DNA from: Sphingobium sp. YR768
GTDB taxonomy: Bacteria; Pseudomonadota; Alphaproteobacteria; Sphingomonadales; Sphingomonadaceae
Direction: 5' to 3'
DNA length: 48,581 nt
Assembly (NCBI RefSeq): GCF_900111125.1
Contig: NZ_FOGE01000031.1
Location: forward strand, 1-48,581
In this document: piece by piece, positions 43,117-48,581 of the stretch
Position numbering within the stretch: position 1 is the stretch's first letter
Layout: every line of letters starts with the position of its first letter
Notes under the pieces: generated by a model
What the model was told of the DNA's origin: nothing
What the model saw: only the letters and a program-made list of their open reading frames with translations
The model's database searches: none
Made by a program: the position numbers and the translations under genes

Positions 43117-44247
43117 ATGTTGACACCCGGTGATCCCGTTCCCGCCTTTCATGTTCGCAGCCTTTCGAACCCGCGCTATGCCTTTGGCAGTGCGGCCGGA
43201 CGTTATATCGCCGTCACCTTTCTGGCGAGTTCGGCCGCGCCCGGCGCCGCATCCTTCTTTCGGCAGATGCAGGACGATATCGGGCCGTTCGACGATGAAT
43301 TCGCCTGCGCCTTCATCGTCACCAACGATCCGCGCGATCAGCAATCATCCCTGTTTCAGGAGCGTTATCCGGGGTTGCGCATCTTCCTGGATCTGGACCG
43401 GAAGATGGCGGAATTGTTCGGATGCGCCGGAAAAGGCGCCGATGGATCGCCGTCGATCAGCCTGACGACATGGATACTCGATCCGGGCATGCGCGTGATC
43501 CAAACCATCCCCATCACCGACATGGCGACCCATCATGCGCAGATCCGCGCCGTGATGGAGACATTGACGCCCGCGAGCGAGGTCACCGACGGCTGGGCGC
43601 CGGTGCTGGCGGTGCCCCATATCTTCGAACCGGCGCTGTGCCGCGATCTGATGGCCTATGCCGATAGTCAGGGGCTGGAGGAAAGCGGCTATATGAACAC
43701 CGATCCCGTGACCGGCGGCACGGTGCTGAAGGTCGATCATCGCCATAAGCGGCGCACCGATTGCGGGATCGAGGACCAAGCGTTGCGCGATGCGGTGCAG
43801 GCGCGCATCCACCGCCGGCTGGTGCCGCAGGTCCAGCGCGCCTTCCAGTTCACGGCCACGCGGATCGAGCGGCATATCATCTGTTGCTATGATGCCGGGA
43901 CGGGCGGCTATTTCCGGCCGCACACCGACAATAGCACGCTCGGCACGGCGCACCGCCGCTTCGCGGTCTCGATCGGCCTGAATGCCGAGGAATATGAGGG
44001 CGGCGACCTGCGCTTCCCTGAATTTGGCCCGCGCACCTATCGGCCGACGACCGGCGGGGCGATCGTCTTTTCCTGTTCGCTGCTGCATGAAGCGCTGCCG
44101 GTGACGAAGGGTCGTCGGTTCGCGGTTCTGCCCTTCCTCTATGATGAGGCGGCGGCCAAGCTGCGGCTGTATAATGCGCGGCACCTGAGCGATCCGCAAT
44201 TGCGCGACAGCGTGCTGCAATCGATCGGCGCGCCACGCGAGCACTAG
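43117..44247 (+). CDS. Redoxin-like domain fused to a 2OG-Fe(II) dioxygenase
   Basis: 376 residues from ATG 43117 (GGAG upstream); an in-frame start 12 codons earlier is possible. Residues 1-150 follow the AhpC/TSA-like thioredoxin pattern (LTPGDPVPAFHVRSL, GRYIAVTFLASS, IFLDLDRKMAELFG), but no peroxidatic cysteine is found where one is expected. Residues ~170-376 are a prolyl-4-hydroxylase-like dioxygenase: the iron triad is probably in YFRPHTDNST (about 266-275, HxD) and SLLHEALP (about 325), with the 2OG-binding Arg in KGRRFAV. It may hydroxylate a protein or small molecule; the redoxin part may be structural. A bidirectional terminator follows. Confidence 0.82.
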   Translation: MLTPGDPVPAFHVRSLSNPRYAFGSAAGRYIAVTFLASSAAPGAASFFRQMQDDIGPFDDEFACAFIVTNDPRDQQSSLFQERYPGLRIFLDLDRKMAELFGCAGKGADGSPSISLTTWILDPGMRVIQTIPITDMATHHAQIRAVMETLTPASEVTDGWAPVLAVPHIFEPALCRDLMAYADSQGLEESGYMNTDPVTGGTVLKVDHRHKRRTDCGIEDQALRDAVQARIHRRLVPQVQRAFQFTATRIERHIICCYDAGTGGYFRPHTDNSTLGTAHRRFAVSIGLNAEEYEGGDLRFPEFGPRTYRPTTGGAIVFSCSLLHEALPVTKGRRFAVLPFLYDEAAAKLRLYNARHLSDPQLRDSVLQSIGAPREH

Positions 44248-44250
44248 AAG

Positions 44251-44279
44251 CAGGGCGGCGAGGGATGCTCGCCGCCCTG
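44251..44279. terminator. Bidirectional terminator
   Basis: CAGGGCGGCGAG (44251-44262) pairs with CTCGCCGCCCTG (44268-44279), loop GGATG. It lies between two convergent genes, 4 bp after the first stop and 6 bp before the second's 3' end. Confidence 0.75.
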
Positions 44280-44284
44280 ATCCT

Positions 44285-44614
44285 TCATTTCGGCAACTGG
44301 CTGTTGACCTTACCATCCAGCGGCGACTGGAGCAGAATGTACAGCGGGTCCTTGCCCAGCAGATCATTCTTCACATAGACGCCGGCCGCCTTGTCCGTGC
44401 CCAGCAGGCGCAGGCTGATGGGGGTCTTGTTGCGTTCCGGGGTCAGAACGCCCACGCCGATCAGCGAACTGTCCGAACCGGTGAGCTGCGTGCCGTTACC
44501 GACGCTGATCTTGACCGGCAGGTTCGCCAAAAGTCCCTGCGCCAACGCAGCGCCGGGCAAGGAAAGACCAAAAGCCACAAGGCAAATAGCTACGGTCTTT
44601 TTAACATGAGTCAT
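44285..44614 (-). CDS. Small exported protein of unknown function
   Basis: 109 residues from ATG 44614, with AAAGGAGAG about six bases upstream. The signal peptide (1-26) has a core AICLVAFGLSLPGAA ending ALAQ. The mature part is short and beta-rich (VKISVGNGTQLTGSDSSLIG, TPISLRLLG) without cysteine. No family recognised; it is likely periplasmic. The region upstream is AT-rich with a large imperfect palindrome, so expression could be under a specific regulator. Confidence 0.65.
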   Translation of the reverse strand: MTHVKKTVAICLVAFGLSLPGAALAQGLLANLPVKISVGNGTQLTGSDSSLIGVGVLTPERNKTPISLRLLGTDKAAGVYVKNDLLGKDPLYILLQSPLDGKVNSQLPK

Positions 44615-44681
44615 ACTTCTCTCCTTTGACTTACCGCTCCCCGAAAACCACCAATAATCAAACTAATCATTATGTTCCTTG

Positions 44682-44748
44682 TAAAAGATAGTTAAAAAAT
44701 TGATAATTCCGGCACGTAATTTACGGAATTACTTGATATTATCTTTTA
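44682..44748. promoter_or_regulatory. AT-rich imperfect palindrome upstream of the exported-protein gene
   Basis: Nested inverted repeats: outer TAAAAGATA (44682-44690) with TATCTTTTA (44740-44748), and inner TAATTCCG (44704-44711) with CGGAATTA (44724-44731). The whole block is far lower in GC than its surroundings. It may be an operator or promoter region for the minus-strand gene at 44614, or for dapB to the right. No transcription factor site is named. Confidence 0.4.
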
Positions 44749-44870
44749 GAATTGATGTAAAAAATTACACATCTTTGCGAAGGTCGACTTGAACGACCGC
44801 GCGCCAAGGGATGACAAAGGCCGTGCGCTCTGGCATCGGCCGGTCATCACAGCAGGATGACGGGACGGAC

Positions 44871-45635
44871 ATGACAAGCATCGGCATTTTCGGCGCGGCG
44901 GGCCGCATGGGACGGGCGATCGCCCAGGTGGCGACCGAAGCGGGCCTGCCGATTGCGGGTGGCGCCGATCATAAGGACGGCGGCGAAATCGCGCCCGGCA
45001 TCGCGATCGGCAGCGATCCGCTGGCGCTGGCCGAAGCGAGCGACGTGCTGATCGACTTTTCGGTCCCCGGCGCGCTGGCGGCGCATCTGGATGCCTGCAT
45101 TGCCGCGCGCAAGCCGATCCTGATCGGCACCACCGGACTGGAAGCCGTGCATCATGCGCTGATCGACGAAGCGGCGCGGGTGATCCCGGTGCTTCAGACG
45201 GGCAACACGTCGCTGGGCGTCAACCTGCTCGCGGCGCTGGTGGAGAAGGCCGCGGCGGGTCTGGGCGATGATTGGGACATTGAGATCGTGGAAATGCACC
45301 ACCGGCACAAGGTCGATGCGCCATCAGGCACCGCCCTGCTGCTGGGCGAAGCGGCGGCGCGCGGACGTGGCATAAAGCTGGCCGAGCATAGCGAGCGCGG
45401 GCGCGACGGCATTACCGGCGCGCGGGCGAAGGGCGCGATCGGCTTTGCCGCCCTGCGTGGCGGATCGGTTCCGGGGGATCATCAGGTGATCTTCGCGGCG
45501 GAAGGCGAGCGGATCGAGATCGGTCATCGCGCGGAGAACCGCGTCATCTTCGCGCGCGGCGCGGTGAAGGGCGCGCGCTGGCTGGCTGGACAGCCGGCGG
45601 GGCGTTACGACATGAAGGGCGTGCTGGGCCTGTGA
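44871..45635 (+). CDS. dapB: 4-hydroxy-tetrahydrodipicolinate reductase
   Basis: 254 residues from ATG 44871. Reduces HTPA to tetrahydrodipicolinate in lysine and diaminopimelate synthesis. The Rossmann loop GIFGAAGRMGR (about 4-14) binds NAD(P)H; GNTSLGVNLL (about 113) and EMHHRHKVDAPSGTALLLGE (about 141-160) carry the conserved catalytic His-His and Lys. The stop overlaps the nth start (GTGA), so the genes are coupled. Longer in-frame starts upstream lack the family N-terminus. Confidence 0.96.
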   Translation: MTSIGIFGAAGRMGRAIAQVATEAGLPIAGGADHKDGGEIAPGIAIGSDPLALAEASDVLIDFSVPGALAAHLDACIAARKPILIGTTGLEAVHHALIDEAARVIPVLQTGNTSLGVNLLAALVEKAAAGLGDDWDIEIVEMHHRHKVDAPSGTALLLGEAAARGRGIKLAEHSERGRDGITGARAKGAIGFAALRGGSVPGDHQVIFAAEGERIEIGHRAENRVIFARGAVKGARWLAGQPAGRYDMKGVLGL

Positions 45636-46288
45636 ACAAGGCCCAGATCTTCGACTTTTTCAGTCGGCTGGCGGAGGCCAATCCAGCGCCGGTGACGGAG
45701 TTGGAATATGGCAACCCCTACCAGTTGCTGGTGGCAGTGACGCTATCTGCGCAGGCCACCGACGTCGGCGTGAACAAGGCGACCCGCGCGCTGTTCCGCG
45801 AGGTGACGACGCCGCAGCAGATGGTCGATCTGGGCGAAGAAGGGTTGAAGCAGCACATCAAGACGATCGGCCTGTTCAATACGAAGGCGAAGAATGTCAT
45901 CGGCCTGTCCGAGATACTGGTCCGCGACTTCGGCGGGGAAGTGCCGCAGGATCGCGACACGCTGACCACCCTGCCCGGCGTCGGGCGCAAGACCGCCAAT
46001 GTCGTGGTCAACACCGCCTTCGGGCAGGAGACGTTCGCGGTCGACACCCATATCTTCCGCGTCGGCAACCGCACCGGACTGGCGCCGGGCAAGACGGTGC
46101 TGGCGGTCGAGGAGAAGCTGGAGAAGCACGTCCCCGGCCCGTTCCGCCGCGATGCGCATCACTGGCTGATCCTGCATGGCCGCTATGTGTGCAAGGCGCG
46201 CAAACCCGAATGCTGGCGCTGCATCGTGCCCGACCTGTGCCGGTTCAAGCCGAAGACACCAGCCCCCTCGGCATCCAAAGCCGCCTGA
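45632..46288 (+). CDS. nth: Endonuclease III
   Basis: 218 residues from a GTG overlapping the dapB stop. A DNA glycosylase/AP lyase for oxidised pyrimidines. The helix-hairpin-helix LPGVGRKTANVV holds the catalytic Lys120, and Asp138 lies in AVDTHIFRV. The [4Fe-4S] cluster is intact: C187-x6-C194-x2-C197-x5-C203. The C-terminal tail is Pro/Ala/Lys-rich (KTPAPSASKAA). Coupling to a lysine gene is a matter of neighbourhood rather than function. Confidence 0.96.
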   Translation: MNKAQIFDFFSRLAEANPAPVTELEYGNPYQLLVAVTLSAQATDVGVNKATRALFREVTTPQQMVDLGEEGLKQHIKTIGLFNTKAKNVIGLSEILVRDFGGEVPQDRDTLTTLPGVGRKTANVVVNTAFGQETFAVDTHIFRVGNRTGLAPGKTVLAVEEKLEKHVPGPFRRDAHHWLILHGRYVCKARKPECWRCIVPDLCRFKPKTPAPSASKAA

Positions 46289-46389
46289 ACGCGCAGATCC
46301 GTTTTCGTGCGGTTAAGCTGATCCGGGCTATGAACAGACGGAAGCCCCCGATGCGTGCCGTCGATTCGGTACGATATGAGGAGAGAGAC

Positions 46390-46779
46390 ATGATCGTTCG
46401 TCGTCCCGTCCGTTTTGCGCTGGGCCTTGGCCTGGCCTGCATTGCCTTCCCCGCCATCGCCAAGGACAAACCTGCCGATCCCTATGTCGCCGTGGGCAAG
46501 CCGGTGGACTGCATCCAGATCCGCTCCATCCAATCGACCAATGTCCGCGACGACAGCACGATCGATTTCGTGATGAATGGCAAGAAGGTGTATCGCAACA
46601 GCCTGCCCAATAGTTGCCCCAGCCTGGGCTTTGAAAAGCGCTTTTCCTATCGCACCAGCATGTCGCAGCTTTGCTCGGTCGATATCATCACCGTGCTGTG
46701 GAATGCCGGCCCCGGGCTGCAACCGGGTGCCAGTTGCGGCCTTGGCAAATTCCAGCCGATGGAAAAACCGGCAAAATAA
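46390..46779 (+). CDS. Small periplasmic protein, DUF6491-like
   Basis: 129 residues from ATG 46390, with GAGGAGAGA upstream. The signal peptide (1-23: core FALGLGLACIAFPAIA) is clear. The mature chain has four cysteines (VDCIQ, NSCPSL, QLCSVD, ASCGLG), likely in two disulphides. The layout around DCIQIRSIQ, the YRNSLPNSC stretch, and CGLGKFQP is that of a small sphingomonad family which I associate with DUF6491, although I cannot confirm the number. Role unknown. Confidence 0.65.
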   Translation: MIVRRPVRFALGLGLACIAFPAIAKDKPADPYVAVGKPVDCIQIRSIQSTNVRDDSTIDFVMNGKKVYRNSLPNSCPSLGFEKRFSYRTSMSQLCSVDIITVLWNAGPGLQPGASCGLGKFQPMEKPAK

Positions 46780-46853
46780 GATTGGGTGCAAGCCAATTTG
46801 ACGCTGGCGCGGGACAAAGGACTTTGCTAACCGCGCTTCCTGACCAGCGTCAT

Positions 46854-46930
46854 GCACCCATAGCTCAGCTGGATAGAGCGTTGCCCTCCGAAGGCAAAGG
46901 CCAGTGGTTCGAATCCACTTGGGTGCACCA
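46854..46930 (+). tRNA. tRNA-Arg(CCG)
   Basis: 77 nt with encoded CCA. Acceptor GCACCCA/TGGGTGC, D arm GCTC/GAGC, anticodon stem TTGCC/GGCAA with loop CTCCGAA (anticodon CCG), T arm AGTGG/CCACT around TTCGAAT. The 3' end is followed 10 bp later by a converging integrase gene, so it is the probable attachment site of the adjoining element. Confidence 0.97.
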
Positions 46931-46940
46931 CAAGCCATTT

Positions 46941-48041
46941 TTAGCCCTTATTTTCTGGCGTTTTCGAAGCAAGTTTGTCTAACCCGGTTTCTTGGTTAGA
47001 CAAATCAGCCCGGATCATCGCCGCCATGGTCTGGTCAGCCAGCAAGACTTGATCGGCATCGCGCGTGTAACGCGATATCTCCGAATCGGTCGTGTGGCCG
47101 GTTATCGATTTGATCGACTGGTTCGACATACCGATCTCTGCCATGCGCCGAGAGGCGGCTTTGCGCAGCCCGTGCGCAGCGCACTTTTCCAGCCCGGCCT
47201 CATCGCAGCGCTTGCGGAACCAGTTACCAAACCCATTCGCGGTGAAAGGCTTCCCGAACTCAGTAACCAGATATGCAAGCTGGCCGGATGGGCAAGCGGC
47301 AATTGCCGAAGATAGGCGCGGGTGGATTGGGATGAAAAGCTCTTTCCCGGTCTTCATCTGCTTCACACGGATGCGGCCGTTCTTGACGTGCTGCGGCCCC
47401 ATCGTCACCACGTCTGAGCGACGTTGCGCGGTGTATAGCAGAAGGCAGAGGGCAAGGTGCGCCTTAGAGCCAACAGGATGCTGGGCAACAAAAGCGTCGA
47501 TCTCTTCCTCTTCCCATGTGTGGAAGCCAGTGCCTTTCGATTTGGGCGGCTTGACGGCCTTGGCCGGGTTATCTTTCCGCATGCCCATCAGAATAGCGTA
47601 ATCGAATAGCTGGCGCAGGCGCTTGAGCAAGATCGCGCCGGCTGTTGGCGTTTCGTGCATCTTTTCCATGAGCCGGGCGATATTCTTCGCAGACATCGTG
47701 GCTACTGGTCGATCGCCATATTCTGAGCGGAACCGTTCATAGGTGCCGCGATAGACGCGCCGGGTGCTTTCCTTCGGGATATTGGCCCAAGTCGTGCTGC
47801 GATAATATTGCGCGATCAGGTCATTGAAGGTGCCAGGCATGAGCCGATCGACGCCAACAGTGAGCTTCTCGCCATTCTTGAGGGCGAGATATTCTTTCCA
47901 GAAATCATCGCTACCGACTGGGTGGCTGATATATTTGGACGGGAATCCTGTGCGACGGAACCGCAAGCGAACCTTGCCATGCCGGTCACGAAACTCGGTC
48001 ACAAATGGGGGTAGCCCCTTCGTCACTCTAGGTCTTCCCAT
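46941..48041 (-). CDS. int: Tyrosine-type phage integrase
   Basis: 366 residues. Catalyses site-specific recombination, presumably at the adjacent tRNA-Arg. N-terminal region with VRLRFRRTGFPSKYI, then a SAM-like core-binding domain (about 75-165: FNDLIAQYYRSTTWANIPKE). The catalytic domain (about 180-350) has the first Arg in LYTAQRRSDVV, the HxxR in AHGLRKAASRRM, and SITGHTTDSEISRYTR with the catalytic His and Tyr. Its 5' end overlaps the small gene upstream (stop at 48023). The gene points toward the tRNA, as usual for a tRNA-integrated prophage or island that extends to the right. Confidence 0.93.
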   Translation of the reverse strand: MGRPRVTKGLPPFVTEFRDRHGKVRLRFRRTGFPSKYISHPVGSDDFWKEYLALKNGEKLTVGVDRLMPGTFNDLIAQYYRSTTWANIPKESTRRVYRGTYERFRSEYGDRPVATMSAKNIARLMEKMHETPTAGAILLKRLRQLFDYAILMGMRKDNPAKAVKPPKSKGTGFHTWEEEEIDAFVAQHPVGSKAHLALCLLLYTAQRRSDVVTMGPQHVKNGRIRVKQMKTGKELFIPIHPRLSSAIAACPSGQLAYLVTEFGKPFTANGFGNWFRKRCDEAGLEKCAAHGLRKAASRRMAEIGMSNQSIKSITGHTTDSEISRYTRDADQVLLADQTMAAMIRADLSNQETGLDKLASKTPENKG

Positions 48042-48196
48042 CCCTCGCCATCCCTGCGCCGAATCGTCTGCTCGGTCAGGATCACGATTTTTCCATTCGG
48101 GTCTATCTCGACACGGATTTGCTCAAAGCCAGCAGCACGCATCCCCGCGGCGGCTCGCTTGATGTCCGACTGCTTGAAGCGCGCTGGGACGCCCAT
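48023..48196 (-). CDS. 57-residue phage protein upstream of integrase
   Basis: From ATG 48196 to the TGA at 48025-48023, overlapping the integrase start by 19 bases. GGGGAGGGG lies 3-11 bases before the start. The product begins MGVPARFKQSDIKRAAAG and continues with EQIRVEIDPNGKIVILT. It is small and basic, like excisionase or regulatory proteins that commonly precede an integrase, but it is not recognised as a named family. Confidence 0.7.
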   Translation of the reverse strand: MGVPARFKQSDIKRAAAGMRAAGFEQIRVEIDPNGKIVILTEQTIRRRDGEGWEDLE

Positions 48197-48197
48197 C

Positions 48198-48494
48198 TCA
48201 CCCCTCCCCTTTCAAAGCGGCGTCGATCGCAGCTTGTACAGCGTTGCCGTTCGGGGCCGGTATCCACCAAAGATACTGCTCATCATCCTCGTCAAACGGC
48301 CAACCACCAGTCTGCTGCGCCGGAAATTCGAACTGCTCGCGACCGATGTAGATCTCCACCAGCATCGTCCGGCCGAGACAGACCGGCGAACCGAAATAAG
48401 GCGGCTCGCTGATCGGATGACGATACCAAAGCACATCACCATCCTCTTCGGCCCAGCTATGGAAGTGGCGGGGTGTTGGCTGGACTTCACTCAT
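48198..48494 (-). CDS. Hypothetical phage protein
   Basis: 98 residues from ATG 48494, with GGAGG about six bases upstream; a longer frame begins at 48563 but lies over the previous gene. Rich in Trp and Pro (FHSWAEEDGDVLWYRHPISE, QYLWWIPAPNG). Its stop precedes the next start by one base. No function recognised. Part of the same tightly packed minus-strand cluster as the integrase. Confidence 0.6.
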   Translation of the reverse strand: MSEVQPTPRHFHSWAEEDGDVLWYRHPISEPPYFGSPVCLGRTMLVEIYIGREQFEFPAQQTGGWPFDEDDEQYLWWIPAPNGNAVQAAIDAALKGEG

Positions 48495-48581
48495 CCCCAG
48501 CCTCCGCTCTTGCGCGCAATGCGGCGGCGCATAGGGCGAGCGCGGGGGTGGCGGCCAGCCCATGCTCTGTGCTTTCCATGG
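48487..48581 (-). CDS. Hypothetical phage protein, cut by window edge
   Basis: The visible 31 codons end at the TGA at 48489-48487, overlapping the next gene's start by eight bases. A possible ATG at 48580 is at the very edge, so the true start may lie beyond. The end of the product is Ala-rich (ALCAAALRARAEAGDE). Nothing more can be said. Confidence 0.4.
   Translation of the reverse strand, partial: MESTEHGLAATPALALCAAALRARAEAGDE

Noticed and set aside
43117..43560. Active peroxiredoxin domain
   Set aside because: No cysteine in the expected peroxidatic position; the only cysteines fall elsewhere in the domain.
1..48581. The phage genes at the left and the integrase at the right as two ends of one prophage
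   Set aside because: 45 kb of core genes lie between them, pointing outward in both cases; no tRNA-Arg repeat is found near 1337-1701.
1..48581. CRISPR array
   Set aside because: No regularly spaced direct repeats of 23-40 bp were seen.

Overview
This window is a stretch of high-GC alphaproteobacterial chromosome, most likely from a sphingomonad (Sphingobium/Sphingomonas type). The reasons are the recG-sdhE-mfd order, the tig/clpP/clpX neighbourhood, a large TonB-dependent receptor, an orphan FecI/FecR pair, and short palindromic repeats of the kind scattered through sphingomonad genomes. The assignment is inference from gene content and composition; no database was searched.

Layout. 1-1336: the end of a phage structural gene cluster (three translationally overlapping genes, the first cut by the window edge). 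1702-18604: mostly chromosomal core genes (anmK, tyrS, a PilZ protein, an MscS-type channel, an AT-rich secreted protein, recG, sdhE, mfd, a small envelope cluster, a c-di-GMP phosphodiesterase-type protein, moaA and NAD kinase). 18682-22797: two identical tRNA-Asn(GTT) genes with a decayed 3.7-kb integrative element between them. The element carries a headless large serine recombinase, an IS5/IS427-type insertion sequence, a truncated hypothetical gene, a tiny gene, a low-molecular-weight phosphatase-like gene and a frameshifted winged-helix (AbiEi-like) gene. 22847-25514: a divergent TetR regulator/MFS exporter pair and the peptidoglycan transglycosylase mtgA. 25723-35776: TonB receptor, clpX, clpP, a glycosyltransferase, trigger factor, tRNA-Leu, a small Pro-rich protein and FecI/FecR. 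35965-42978: a seven-gene minus-strand run, kptA-cobB followed by a five-gene surface-glycan cassette whose members overlap or nearly abut. 43117-46779: a redoxin/2OG-oxygenase fusion, two small secreted proteins, dapB and nth. 46854-48581: tRNA-Arg(CCG) followed by a tyrosine integrase and small genes, the edge of a second prophage or island.

How the parts fit. Mfd and RecG are paralogous repair translocases flanking the SdhE flavinylation factor. ClpX, ClpP and trigger factor form the usual protein quality-control block, here split by a glycosyltransferase. CobB and KptA both consume NAD+ and lie 10 bp apart, not far from nothing else related except NAD kinase 24 kb away. The methyltransferase, flippase, GT4, FkbM and polytopic membrane genes look like one surface-polysaccharide decoration unit.

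The most unusual signals are: (i) the tRNA-Asn element, whose recombinase gene ends inside the tRNA and whose reading frame would continue for about 160 codons into the other end of the element if the circle were re-formed; (ii) a pair of strongly conserved ~105-bp intergenic elements in opposite orientation (1604-1706 and 25523-25634), each just after the 3' end of a gene; and (iii) a repeat-derived peptide inside the trigger factor tail.
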